From Cardiocondyla obscurior (lineage: Eukaryota > Arthropoda > Insecta > Hymenoptera > Formicidae): a DNA stretch of 64,000 nt. Of the stretch, positions 47,405-61,800 are shown one piece after another. How positions within the stretch are numbered: the stretch's first letter is position 1; every line of letters begins with the position of its first letter. The notes under the pieces are model-generated. The model saw nothing but the letters and a program-made list of their open reading frames with translations, was not told the DNA's origin and did no database searches. A program made the position numbers and the translations under genes. Where the stretch lies: NCBI RefSeq assembly GCF_019399895.1, contig NC_091883.1:4692377-4756376 (forward strand), read 5' to 3'.

Positions 47405-50400
47405 CTTTTCGTATCTCGCGGAACTTTACCTCGAACCTGGATACTATCGAAGTAAGATACCTACGCAACTACCTGTTGTGCATAATTTACGTGCCTGGTC
47501 GTCCAGCGGGCGACTTAACGACGCGATTCCATGTTAAACTCCACCGAAATCAGCTTACTTGCCTCTCGCGCGACGAGAATCGATTGTCACGAGTCTCCGC
47601 CGCGGGAATCTCGCTCGACGTTCCTTTCCGTCTCTCGTTCTACCTTGTTGACGCCTAATGTGTCCCGATTCTGAACAATCCACGAGCTCGAAGCAGAGCG
47701 CTGACTTTACACGGACGAGCCTCTGTATCTGGATGCGTGGAAGCCGCGATTCCGAGTTGGGCTCTCTGGCTCGAAGTCACCCCAGCCAGCGCTGGATTTG
47801 AGTACCACGCTTCAATGAACGCCCGGCACGCCGGTATTTTCCGCTCGGTTACGCAGTTTGCCGAAAACCTTACCTCTTGATAACTCGCAATCGGTTGTGA
47901 CATAAGCTGTCATGTATTATTTATGAAAAAACTCACTCCTTTCTCTCGAGATAGACACTTTGAGGTTTTATCTTTTGCAACGTATCCCGACGCTTCGACT
48001 ATACAATCTAAAAGTTCCAGCCGTGCAATATTCTTTAAATTTAATACTCGCCTTTTATTTTTCCTTCTAAACGTTACCGTTATCAACGTGCACCGGGAAG
48101 AAAGAATAAAAACGGACAGTAGCAATACCTTTTAACTTCGCTATTATTTTTCGGACATCGGCCGAATAATAGAATGTGGCGCTGGACCGTAATTCGCGCG
48201 TCGCGCATTTGGAAAACCTAATTAGGCTGAACAAATATGTAGCATCGATCCCACAGCGAAAAGCAATTACGTCTCTGTCGCTTCTCGATTTGTAGGTTTA
48301 ATCGTCTCGACGAGTATGCAAACTGCCGAATAGCGCGTCGATTGCTGTATCTCGTCGTTAAATCCGCGCAGTCTAGATGTACACTCCCCACGCGCGCTTT
48401 TATATGATCCGATTACAATCGGCGAAAAATCTATATCGATATGTCCCGATGTTTGTTTGATTGAAAAATATTTGTCACAACAAAAAAAAGAAAAAAGAAA
48501 TATAACAAACGCACGAATCTTTGGAGTGACAAAATTAACTCTTTAAAAATTACGATTGCTTTCCGTCTAATTTAGTAGCTTTTTAATTTTGCAAAATTTA
48601 ATCTACAGCAGTTTCTTAGCATTATAATAGTGTAGTATACATGAACACTGAATGAACACAGCGATCGCTAACATTCGTCGGTGTGTTACTTTTATAATTT
48701 TGATTTGTTTTAATATCCGCGTTTGCTTTTCGAGATGCATGAAATATACATATAATATTTTACCGTTCCGAAATCTTATACGACATCTCTATTTCCGGTA
48801 GCATTTTTATTTCAAACCCTTTTCTACGATGATATTCGATTATCGGTGGATACATCGGTGTATGCCTGACGTTCCTTTTCTTTTGCCTCTAGGGCGACGA
48901 TTTGAACTACCGAATTGGAAAGAGCGAAAAATAAAATTCAAATATTATACGATGTTACCGCGAAGTCACACGCTCGCGTTAGGTACGGGATTAACATTAA
49001 ACCGGGGATGTGATACTCTTGTCCCATTTTAAAATTCAAACATGCGGGAACACGCTTGCGATCGAGGCGCCGGCTTACGCTGGGAAATATTTCTTTTTAC
49101 GGACACGGTATTTTTTTTTATATGATAAAAACGCGCGTCCCGGAGAGCTCAGAAGTTCGACGGATGTCCGGGTGCTAAATAAGAGTGTCGCTTTACGACT
49201 TCCGCGCACGATAATTAAACAGTTCCGTTCGGTTTTAACTTCAAACGACCCTCGCGCTCGATTTTACTGTACCTGTAGAACGAGGCACGTGTTAACCACT
49301 CGAGTGCGACGCATTCGAAATCATATCGGCAAACACGCGAAGCGAAGCTTCGGGACGATTGCACGCGCGAGTTGGCGAACGTGCAGGCATAATGGAGCAA
49401 TTATACTCGGCAAAATGTATGTGGGGAGCAGGGGAGAGAACTGTGCGATTCGTTTACTTTGCCGCCGAACTTAATTCTCATCGGCAGGTACCAATCTTTC
49501 GCCCGGTTACGCCGCAGACGAGCCCGAGGCTACGATTTTCGCGAAAGTCGTGCGTGTTTCATTCCTTCCCTTAGACATCTTCTTTACGATCCTATTTCGA
49601 TCCCGTCGTTCGCGTCCCCCCATTTACGTGCGTCCACCTTTTCGTCTGTACGAAATTTCATTACTGTCCTCGGGGAATTTAAGTCGCGTCATTAACTTAT
49701 AAGTTTCGAGAACTGCACAAATCGGTAGAGTTCTATTTCTTTATTCCGAAACGATTCTAAATTTTTTTTTTATCCTTTACCCTTTCTCGACGTTTTAAAA
49801 TCTATTTGCCGAGATATTTAATCGCCTTATAAACTGATTTCCATCTGACCGACGTGGCATCTGTCATTAGAATTTAATACGATAAAAATGCTATGTATAT
49901 TTGCCCGGGAGTCAGCTCTTATTGCCGAGTCTGCGACCTTCCACCGTTAACTCCGGAGCGCGATTTTATATTCCCGTCCTCTTCGATGTGATTTCCTACG
50001 AAATCTTATTACCCCGCGTCAGCGTTCAGCTTTTCAAGTGTTTTTATGAATATTACCGAACCGAGAGAAAAAGAAAAGGGATGGAGGGAGAGGGAGAAAT
50101 GCAAATATCACGGCGCGTAGCTTTGCTCAGGGAATTAATAATATCATTCGACACGGTTCATTAGATTACTGTCGTAATTACTATTATCTCGAATACGAAA
50201 GTGCGCGCCGGTTAATGCGCCAAGCTGTGTTTACGACCGCGGGAATTTACGTTCGATGCAGTTTTGTACGCGCCCGTATTTTTGCCAAGTTCTAACGCGG
50301 CGTGGCAAGAAGTCATTATGACTTCAAGTCGCTGTCTCTCTTGTCCGGAGATCGATTATTATTTTAATATCGGCTTCCTGACGAATGGCCGCTCCCGTCC

Positions 50401-50787
50401 TCGTAAAATGTAATTGCGGCATATTCTATTATACAGTCGGGACACGTCCCGCTTACCTGCTTATTATCGCATTCGAATTATAGCGGAATAAATGATTTTA
50501 TTAAATCCAGCGCGAATTAATTGCATTAGATGGTTACCTGTTGGATATTCAATCAACGGCAAAATATTATAATTAATATCGCTTTTCGTTCTCCCTTCGC
50601 GCAAAGATCCGTTTATTCTGGAATACGTATAAACAGATTTACAGAGAAAATTGACAGAATTATCATTGGTTTTTATCGACGGTCATTTAACTTCGATGAC
50701 GTTTTGAAGCTCCTTCGATTTGTTAATTATTCATTGCAATACATGATTCTCTTCGCGAGAAAAAATATCTTCGTCCAGTTTTCTCTT

Positions 50788-50819
50788 AAAAAAAAAAAAA
50801 AATAAAGAAAGAAAGAAAG
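50788..50819. repeat. Poly-A tract followed by (GAAA)n
   Basis: Fifteen A, then TAAA and three GAAA units. Simple sequence. Confidence 0.85.
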
Positions 50820-51272
50820 GACTTTTAATCTGTATCATGCATACGTTTTTTGGAAGTCTCGCGCGCTAAATATCGAGCACGTGTCACGGTCGTTGGCCAC
50901 GTGGAAACATTCCGGGCTCTAAATTTAAGACGCGAAGTAAAACACTCCGCGATACACCGAGATCGTTCGTTCGCTTTACTTCGCGCTGCGGAAGAAGAAT
51001 GTTGTTTTTAGGGCGCTCCGGGTTGAGCCGCGGACAGATGAGCTCGAGTCGCCGTTGTTTTACGGCTTTATATCGGATTCCGGCGACCGATTAATTTTCA
51101 CAGGCGCAAAAAGATATTTACGAGGCGACCACGTGCTATCGCTTATTTTGCCCGGCGCGATCCTTCTTCCTTTAAAATCTCTCCGTTTATTCGCTCGCGT
51201 TCGCGCTCTCGTAGCGCAGGCATTTTGCATAAACGCGATTTTCGGAATGGAATCGCCCTCGTCTCCGTCTGT

Positions 51273-51293
51273 ACTTTAAGCGGGGCTTAAAGT
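51273..51293. repeat. Perfect inverted repeat (9-bp arms, 3-nt loop)
   Basis: ACTTTAAGC-GGG-GCTTAAAGT. It would form a tight stem-loop in RNA or a dimer-binding site in DNA. No following T run on the + strand and no flanking gene, so there is no reason to call it a terminator. Confidence 0.85.
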
Positions 51294-54200
51294 CCAAATT
51301 CCAGGGCCGCTGGAGAATTAGACGTCTGAACTGAGCAGCAGTTCGAGGACGGCTTAAATTCTTCACAGCTGCGGGTTACTTCGAGTTCTAAACTAATCTA
51401 GGTATATGGCGAGAGTTAATTGGAATTAGCCTAGATAGAAATGGTGTGCATAATAAGACGATTTGAATTCCTACGTCATGTTTCATCGTTGTTTGAAAGA
51501 TATCAGCGCCGTGATACTCGTCGGAAAAAAGAAAAAAAAAACTCCGCTCGGTCGTTGTATTAATTATCACCGTAAATCGCGGTCTTCTTTCTCCACTTAT
51601 TATTAATGATAATATTAATGACGATTTCGCAAAAACACGGTTCTCTCCCTGAAGTTAGAGTTAAACGACGCCGACGAGAGATGCCGCGAAATCGTTCAAT
51701 TGCGCCGGCTGGAAATCAAAGCGGCTTATTTACCGCGCCGGACGGGTGAAATTGCGGACGAAACATTTGTCCGGCGGCGTCGACAAATAGCGAAACCAGA
51801 ATAATCCGCAGCAATGATAAATTGGGAATAATGGAGGATAAATAATAACGGTCCGTGTGTGCCGCGCGACGATCCTCGCGCGACCCTCCTCCACCCCTCG
51901 TTATCGTTCTCGCCACTGTAAATTTCCCACACGCCCAACACGTTCCCGGCTATCGTACTGCGTATGGCGATCCGCGGCTATATATCATTTATTCTTACTT
52001 TCATGCCACTGCCGGCTTTTATCGTGAAACACGTTATTCGTGCCGTATTCCCTCGGGTGAGCAGCTCGCCTGTCCACCATTGTTCTTTTTTTTTACCGTG
52101 TTTTTCTTTCCGTACGCGCCACCCTCGGTCTCCTGGTTTCACCATTTCCTGCTACCGACACGGAAAGCGCCGTTTGCGGAAAATCTTGTCGACCGGGAGT
52201 CCGTCGTTGTTCCCGACAACGAAACTCGCGAGCGTCTTAGCTTTTTAGGTAGCAATATCTCCTACGGTTAAAAATGTTTGGAGCGCGTGATCTCGGAGCT
52301 AGAAATCCGAACGGATAGGGACAAGTCGTTAGGAGATTCTAAGGATACGTAACGATATACATATAAAGCGAGTCGATCCTCCGGGGGACACTATTATGGT
52401 TAACTCGTTTCGTCGCTCGCGATATCTCGCGCAGCATCCAGCAATCCGGATATGTGCGGAACAACGAACCTTTCCTCACCCGGCGCGGCTGGAACTACGA
52501 CGCCCTGAAACCCAATCCGATAAACTTGGTCGAACTCGATTTCGCCGGGCCGCGGCGTTACAGAATCGAGCGAGTTGACACTCGAACGGACGGAACTTCG
52601 TTTCCATTTCCACGTCTGCACGGTGCTATCGGCGGTACAGTTACCCAACGATCGCGTATGCCCGACTCGCCGTGTCGAACGTGACGACTTAATCGCTTTC
52701 TACGATCTGGGATACGTATATATATTTTCCATTAAAATAAAAAAAAATTAACCGCCGTTTTATTTCGTAAAACTACTCTTTTCAGAGGTACTTTTATTTA
52801 CGCTGAAAAAAAAAGAGCTACTTTAACGTTCCATTATTTTTCTACCGTTATTCAAATTTCTTGTTTCGTCATATTTTGTTATTAATATTTTTTAAAGAAA
52901 TGTTTTGCGACAAAATGCGAGACGGGTATGCGGAATATCGTGTGCAAAAGACCATCAAATAAAATCGAATACGGTATTTTTAAACAAAATGTTGACCACG
53001 TTAAATCACCTGCGCTGACGAATATTTTTGATATTTAATTCAAGAGTAAAAACAAAACGCGCATATGTACTACGTACGGCGCGTCTCGATGAGGCCGTGA
53101 AATGCTTTCAAGTTCTGTAATAACTTCACTTGTAGATTTAATCGTTTCTTGATCGAAATTCTCTCTGCGCGATCGTGGAAACTGCTGCAGTGCACGGTCA
53201 GACGGACTAAATTCGGTTTGGCGAGGCGAATGCGCTCCGTAGAAACATTACGACGTTTCAGCGCGGGCGGCTGTCGAGGTCGCTCCGAATTGGAGTTCAA
53301 TTGGAGATTGACCCCTCCAGCGCGATACTTCTGTAATTACATTTTGCATTCCTCGGCGTTACGAGCGGCTGAACGAGCGCCGAACGACCGCGACAACGCT
53401 CTCCGGCCGGCGGGACCGGTTCTGTTCCCGTCAGCCCGCGAGTGTTCGCGTCACGCAACGCGCGTCTTATCTTCAATTAAAACGGCGAATGCATAATAAA
53501 TATCAGCGCTTTCGCGTGCCCGTTTAGAAATTTGACAAATGAGAAATAAAGCGCCTGGCGCGGATAAAGTTACCTTCGCTGAATGCCCCGCGACGTGTTA
53601 AATGTGGAAAAGAATCGACTCGGAAATATCCACGCGCGGCACGATGTATTATTTCGTAGATTATTTGCGATTATATTGCGAAAAAAGTCCACTGACGTAG
53701 GTATTTGATTGCATTCTGATGTGCGTGAAATTTTTTGCGCCTCCCTGCTCATGCTAACTACCATTTGCATTTATATTTTTTCCGGCCTTTTATTTTGCGA
53801 GCTCGATGCTCGTAAAGTCGCAGCTCTTTTATTTTTTTATATCCCTTGTATTTTTCTTTTGACATCATTAAGTACAACTTTCTCTTGATTAAAAACGAGT
53901 AATAAATCTCTTGATATGCAGAGTCGAGTTGACAGCGAGACGACTTTTTCGTTAGCTAATTAATCATCTCGCACACGCGTTTACTCTCTTATTTATTTAT
54001 CTCGTTCTGATCGGTGATTCTGTAGCGGCGCTACATGTGACAAATTAAATCCGATGTATAAAATGCATTAAAAACGTTCATTTATATCAATTAATTTAAT
54101 TAATTCGAACGCGAGGCTAGGACGACAAAAGGAAAAATGCTCTTTGCTTTGTATTAATTCCGATGTAACATTCTAAAGATTTATCAATGGAGATGCGTAG

Positions 54201-57200
54201 GCGAGTAGCGCTTTCTCTTAGAACTGGGCGTGGTTCCTTTGAACCGAATCGTTCAAAGAGACGCGATGTGTTCGAATTTATTTGTCGGCCTGACCCACTA
54301 TCGATGCTCGCAATTATTTTCTCAAAAATGTCCGCGTTGCCAAGAGGAAATATAACACGGAGTTCCTCTTCCGAGATTAAATTCAGGTAGAAAGTTCAAC
54401 GATTATTTATCGAGAGGTAATCTAGAATTTTTCACAGTATCTTTTCTTTCCGCGGATAATTTTTATCCCCTTATCTACTCGCTGCTACTATGCATTTACG
54501 CAGGATTGACGCGAGCGGTATTTGCGTCTCGAGACAGACGAGTAACTCGTTCCTTGAAACATTCGCAGACGCGACCCGCCGCGGGATTAGGCGCGCCGTC
54601 GATTTCCGTGCGAAAGCACGCGAGAGTGATAACGTATTGGGTTTGTGAGGCCGGGCAAATGAGCCGTGGCATCGGTAGCGAGCATTCCCGTCGAACGGTC
54701 TTCGACCTGAACCATCATCTCGCCTACTTACGGAAAGCCGCGGCGCCAAATCCCTCGGCGACGTCGTCGTCGAGTGGAAGAGGCGCAAGAAACGAGGAAA
54801 GGAGGGCGCGGCAAGAACGGAAGAAGCCGGGAACGAAAAGCGGAGACGATCTCGCCGGCAACCGATGATAACGATGGCGCGGCGTGATCTCTCTTGAAAT
54901 TGCAACGTCGTGAGTCACTTTGCATGAGAATAGTTCTTACATTGTCGGGCCAGATGGTATGATCGATTTTACAAAGTGGTTAGAGGAGACAATTTTTCTT
55001 TTGTAATACTATGTCAACTCCTGGATCAAGCGCCGGCGCCGGTCCAATGGAGACGAATACGATTACGCCTCGCCGTAAATCTCGGACTGCCAAAGAATCC
55101 CGTCGCTACTTTGCTGTATGTAAAATTCATTGAACTAAAAGAATAAATCGTACGGACGGTAACATGCGAACGTTCCCGCTGATTGAAACTTTCCTCGTTG
55201 AACTTCTCCGACTCGATCGTCAATTTTAGGATGTGCGAGTCGTAACTTGGAAAACTACCGGCAAGTCGGGTCTTTGTGAATTTGCACGGTCAATTATGTA
55301 ATTTATTGTTGGATCGGTACATCATTATTTTATCGTTAAAAATATTAAATAGATTAAAGGGTTATATATTTCTAGATTATTATTTAAAAGGGACTGCGGT
55401 CTAGCCGCAAATTTTATTCCGTTCGCGTGCGTTCTCACGCGAGAGTTACGGGAAAATATTTCTGTTCGATGCGCGGGGAACATAAATCATCACGACGATT
55501 TCTGGCGGGTACAATACTTTCGTTCCCGTTCTCGAGGCGACGTGGAAACGATATAGTTTCTCAAGCCAGCGAAAACTGCGCCCCGAGCCGGTTCTCGGTA
55601 AATCGTCTCGGATTTCCCGGCATATTTTCGTCCCCTTTATTCGCACTCTATGCTTCCTGTAGCTTTATGTTTCTCGGGACGAACATCGCTCACCACTCGG
55701 CCCCGTATTTCTTACGCCGCTCGTATTTTTGCCTTTTACCCGCGCCTCGAAGCCCTCGCCGCGGCTTGCATATTCGTCGTAAAGTCGTTCCCGGGACTTT
55801 TGCGAGTAAATCGTAACCGTATCTTTGCCGCTCTCTTGTCTTACTTTCGCGGAAAATAAAAAAAAGAAAAAAAAAAGCAATCGCTGAAGTGCGCGATATC
55901 TATACGTTTTTTCGCCGCGTACTTTGTTTACTGTTGTTGAGCTGACCTTACGCAAATCTCGCTCGACTGCCGAAATCGCCGGGCCAGAACCAGTTCTCGC
56001 CGTCCGCCGCCCGCGCGTCCTCCACCTTGCGAACTTGGATTCTCGGAACGCGAGGCTATCGGTCAGATGTAAACACACGGACGTACTCACCCTACCGCGC
56101 CAGTCGACTGACCGAAACAAGTACGCAGCGAAAAACATTTAGATATCTATTTAGAAACACGGTTCGTGCTGGACAGTGACTAGACGACCGATGCTATACA
56201 GATTTTTTTCTTTTTCAGCTAGATAAATTTCCACTCGGGTGGTTAGATCGCGTAGATTAGATATATTCCTTAAATTATTTGTATCACTAAATATTTGACA
56301 CGACGATAGTGTCGAAATAATTGTAGATACGCGGAGCCTAATATACTCTCGCGAAGGATTAATCTCTCGATTGTATTTATCAGCGGAATGTATGTGCGGT
56401 AGAGTTATGTTTATGAGGTACTAATGCATTCGCCTGAATTGTAACGTAATCGATAGGATAGGCGTCGTGTTAGCAATAACGCAATGATAAGCACTGACAG
56501 ATTGTTGCCGATTAACACTTGGCGCGAATGTCCCGAAGGCATCAATAAAATCTGACAGGTAATTCAAATTATTGTCCAATTAGCGCGATAATTAAATGAA
56601 TTAAAAGCGACTTTCGCCCGGGGAGAGCGCGGTATCGGAAATCGCGGGGATAATAAAATCTCGATTGCACGGCGAAAGGAAGCGAGAAATCGTTATCGGG
56701 CATGACGCGGTCAATAAGAAATGATAAGCGTCTCGGATAATATCCTCTCCCTGCGCGCTACAATATGTACGTCTTTATCGCAAAAATTTTATCACAAATT
56801 TTTCTCATCCGTCTATCGGCGCTTAAATATCGTAAAACAGATGCGCGGCTCTAGCTATTTTCGCGTCGCTTTCATCGAGTGGCTTACTATCCATACCTAA
56901 GATATTTTATTATTCCCCGCGAGTCCCCAAGCGTCGGTTTACGAGCCCATAACGGATAATCGGCGCTCTTTGCTTTCCCCGCTCGATCACGATCACTTTG
57001 AGCCGTGTCGTCACCCACGCATCCTCGATCGGCACGCTCGTCGCGTATTTATCCGGCCGAGAGCCACGGTGGAGCCGTTGATGCCAATATCCGAGAAGAA
57101 AGGGCAATTTCGGGGGAGTCTTTCAGGCGCTCGCGCCCAGAAGAAAGAAAAAAAGGGAGAGATGTGCGAACGCGCGGCGAAAGTCAACGAACCGGGGCCT

Positions 57201-58852
57201 CTTCCTCCCGCGCGCGGATTTCGCGACGCATTATCGGCGATCGCACGTAGGCGCGCAACGACCGATTATCGTGTTTCCTCCCGGCTGGCCGAGAAAACGA
57301 GCCTGGGAATGATTCTACTTAGAATGAATTACGGGGCGAGTCTTTACGGTAATGACCGGGGCTTCGACGCCGCCGCGGTCACGGCGAAGAGCCCATTACG
57401 TTAATTACACGCGACGTCTCGCGACTCCTCATCTCGCGACTAGAACGGCCCGCGCGAAATTCGCCCGTCGTCCCCTTTCCCTCGCCACCGAACGGGAATC
57501 ACCGTGATATTACGATGACGCTCGCAGATCGACCTGCGAGAACTAATGTTCCTTGCCTAGTATCGGACGGGCAAACTTCAATTCCCACAGCAAATGTCCG
57601 CCTGAGAAACAACTCGATTCGCGTTCCCTGACGCAATCGCGCCAATTAATTTTCAAGTGACACCTGTTTGCAATCAATCTATATTTGCTTCTAAACAGGG
57701 ATTTGTTCTCGTTATTTCTTATAAAATAGTAGCATTGTTATTGAAGCGCGATAGTTAAAATAGTTATAATTAAATACTTTATTAGATTGTGTACGATATT
57801 TGATTAAAAAAATTGGAGATCTCGTATTATACGTATAGCGAGCCAGACATAAAAAGAAAATGTCACGGAAGAAACGTCCGTTTTCAGAATAATTGCGCGA
57901 GCTAGTTAGCTTTCTTTTCCCCGCGAAACTTTTCCATAATAATACTTGCATTTTTTTTTTATCCGCAAAGTTATGAAGATGTCTCCGCGGCATTACGCGA
58001 AAGATGATTCGAAACCAAATGAACGACGCTAATCAACATGCAGCGGCAACAGGAATGAGAGGGAGGAGACGTGGACGGCGGTGCCTATTTACATTGTAAA
58101 TTAAGGGATAATCCGTAACGTGCTATAAGCGGTTATGGCCGGCGCGAGTCGCGTCTGCCGCGTATCAAGACATTAAAATGGAACGTTTATCCGCGTTATC
58201 CGCGCGATTACTCCCCGGGGAAGGGTCTACGCGGTTTTCGCCGAATTTCTGGATTATTTAACGCGACCGGTCTCTGTGCTTCCGGGAAATTAACTGGACC
58301 GAGGACCGGTCGCATAAAAGTACGAAAGCCGAGCCGTTTGCACGGGGGATCTTCGCTTTATGCGCGCTGCCGGTATTCTTTACGCTTTCGTGTTTTCTCG
58401 GTGCAGCGACCTTAACATCGTTGTCATCGTCGTCGTCCCCGGTGCACGCTGTTGCAAGTACACGCGGCAGCAGCAACTTGCGAGCGCATGCAAATGCCTG
58501 GGGTCCTCGTCGTCGTGTCGTCGCCGACAACCGCAAACCCCCTCGCCGCAAGATGTTGCTCCGGCTCCGCCGAGAAAAGTACGCGATCGCGTCCCGCGGA
58601 TATTAAGGAAACTTTTTACGAAAGGGAGTTACGGAATGACGTTTACACGCGACGACTCTGACTTTTACGAACGCCAGGCAGATATTGCCTCCGCGATTTT
58701 TCGGCGCGTTATATCACGGTCGCATTGGGTTAAAAATTTGACTCTCCAAGTAAAATAAGATTTAATTTTCGTGTCACCTGACTTTTATGGTGACAGATCG
58801 CGTGCTTTATGAAAGGGCGCTGCATATCAAAGAGAATATGAGATAGTTGTGC

Positions 58853-58866
58853 TTTTTTTTTTTTTT
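58853..58866. repeat. Poly-T tract (14 nt)
   Basis: T homopolymer in an AT-rich patch. Confidence 0.85.
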
Positions 58867-61800
58867 ATACTCATAAAAATTTTTCTCGGCTGTGTATACT
58901 TTATTTTTTATATATTTATAATAAAATTTTACGCCGCGCGGCAAGACGGATAATATTATTCAGAGTATAATTATATATCCATGAATTAATAAGTTGCGAT
59001 TATTGGTTTGTTCCGTCTTCAAAATAAATTTCTCTAAATAGCTGAATAAATTGCCGAGAAAATATTGCCGAGCTGATACTTAGTTAAAATGGTTAGTGTT
59101 CAGAAATAAAGGGTCATGGGAAAAAAACGGGGGCGATCAGTAAAAGCGTCAGCCGGTAAAAATAAAGTGACGCGAGCCGCTGAAAATAAACCGGTCGCGC
59201 GACGGCGGGTTAATTGCGCGGGAGATTAATCGCATGCTGGAAAACACGGTCCTCCCGATCGACGACGTCTCCCGGCTATCTCTCGGCGTTGCGACACGCC
59301 GGAAAGGCGTCCGAATGCCCGTCTGAATGTATCTACGTTAAGCGGCTTAAAGATGCAGATCACCGATTCCCTCGCGTCGCATTGTCCTCTTAAAGACGAC
59401 TGTTCGCCGGAGGATTCTGCGCGCCGCTAGGATTTCCTCCTACGCTCGTGTTTGCCTGCCCGAGGCACTTGCACGTCTCTTTTAAATCCGCGATGGCGGC
59501 GATCTTCAAAGCGCCCGGCACAGCTAACGCAATGAAAATAAACGAAACACAGCGCGAGCGTTGGCCGAGTTAATTATGTCGGGGATTAGTCGCTTCTGAA
59601 TCCCGGCACGGAGTTAGACCGACCCGTTAGCGAGTTCACTTCTCTAAGACCGAACTGCGATTGCCCGATTAGTCTTGAGTCGCGCGGGAAATCGTATACA
59701 CCTGATTGATCCCCGAGAATACTTACGCGAGAGGATCGCATCTCGTTGAAGAGATTTGAGGTAATTAATTTTTCCGCCGCGAGAGACCGGAATTTCTATG
59801 AAAATATTTTATGCGCAAATATTAAGAGTGACTCGGCGCGCGTTTCTCTAAATTATCGTACACAATCATTTTTTCTTTTTTGCCTACCGCGAGCCACAGT
59901 TATACGGCGAAACGCTTAAACTGCGGCTTTAAATTTGCGTATAAAACGGAGGCGTATAACAAACTGCATATATTACCGCGGAAGATCACGAGCGTTGGTC
60001 TCTGGCCGCTTTTAGACCGTCCGGACGAGCGCGACTCGTCATTTTAAGGGGACCGGGTTAAACAACCGTCGTCCGACGGGCACGCGAGATGGATGTTACG
60101 CCCGCGGATTGTAACCGGGCGCATACAAATGTACGGATTCGTTCCGTGCCGTTGCTGCGAACGCGCGACGACCCAAGGCCTCGGTTGTAAGGCGCCACAC
60201 GTCGAGAGGTTTCCCCGTTCATACGCCCCAAGGATTTGCCGCGATCGCGGAAATTCACCGTGGACACTCACCGGGTCTCGGAGACACCGGCGAGAATAAC
60301 TGGATGTCTTTTTTACGGAACGAAACGGCCGTATTTCAAAACCGAGACACAGCGCTCTAAAGTTCCTCTCCTCGGGAAGAATTATAGGACGATATTCTGG
60401 ACCACGTGAGTAATTTATAGCATCGTAACGCGGCCCTTTGTCTACTTAATAACTCAACTGTTAAATTGCATCGAGTATTGACGCGCGAATATGTGTTTCG
60501 AGATATTTAATAACGTTGAGATACTTAAATATATTTTAAAAATAAAAATTTTGCAACCACGTCGGATTTTTTTTTCTTTTTTTCAAGTTTACAAACACGG
60601 TGTTTGGCGTGGGAAACTTAAAATTAACGTCAAACCGCTGAAAATGGGTGGTAAACGTCCGTAGCGGTACAAGATAACGAGGAACGAACGAAGTGATGGA
60701 ATAGAAAGTTAATTATCTTCACTGGAATCCCTTTCTACCGACCTTTCCTAGCTCGACCGCTAGAGATATTAGAACGCGCCCGCAATGCAATTACGATAAA
60801 CTCAACAAAGAATAGAGATAGGTAACTCAATCAACTGGATACGTCCTGCCTTCGTTAAATCTGTTCACAGATATATATCTACTCGTTCTCAGGTATGCCT
60901 GTATAATACAAGGAACACGATATTCTCCGCTGCATATCGCTTAGATCTTTTATTAAGACTTAATCAAAATCTAGAGTTCATTATCTCAGCAATTATTTTT
61001 CTTATTATTTTTCTCCTATTATTTTTATAATTAAAATTTTTATTCGTCTCCCTCTCTCTCTCTCTTTTAAATAATTATTTCGTAATCTTCTCAGTCGGAT
61101 TATATTAATTTTTATTTTATTTACTCGCTAAAATTATCCCGCCTTTAACGTCACGAGTACTGCAAAGCGATTCTACGTTTCCCTTACGGCGCACGAGTTT
61201 GCGAATTTCGTGGGATATAGCTGGACATACGCCAAAATATCTCGTCGACGACGAGACTTCCTACATCGAGTTGACGGACGGTATATCAAGACGACTACTC
61301 GTCAGCTATTATTCACGACCACCCGGCAACGCAAAAGCACGTGTCTGTCGTTCCGAAACCAGTTTTGGACCTGTCATCCTAACTTATTGTCCTCGCGGGT
61401 AAGAACCAATTTTAAAGCCGTTGACATAATTGTTACAACATCCGTCTCTTTCCCCCCACCCCTTTCAGAATCGTAGCGGTGTCCGAAAAAATCAAGTCGC
61501 ATAATGAGGGCATTTAATTCGGTTAAACTTCATCTCAATCAATTAAGCCGCGAGTAATGTATGTTTCGCGCAACAGCATTACCCATATACTTCTTTTAGC
61601 TCGCGGGTTAACTGCAAATAAAGTTATCGCCAAGAGGAATTAAATCGCGGAGATAATAGAGCAACGTATTCGCGTACTCGAGGGCTTAATCGCGCATTAT
61701 AAACTTTCTTCCTGCCGCGCGCGACGCGGCCGCAGCCTCCGTCCGCAGGAAGGGAAGGGTGGCCCCGAGAAAATGTTCGGTGAGAGTGGAAGGACCCGGG

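Noticed and set aside
47215..47658. 147-codon frame with a K/E/R-rich charged segment
   Set aside because: The charged region is produced by a purine low-complexity tract, so the apparent protein-like bias is compositional.
58360..58758. 132-codon frame with Gln- and Ser-rich stretches
   Set aside because: The biased residues come from short GTC/CAG-type repeats. No start context, splice sites or known domain support it, and a competing frame is open at 58421-58606.
59563..59640. tRNA-like TGGCCGAG box followed by paired segments
   Set aside because: Resembles the A-box of a leucine/serine tRNA, but no matching B-box (GGTTCGANNCC), acceptor stem or anticodon arm follows at the right spacing.
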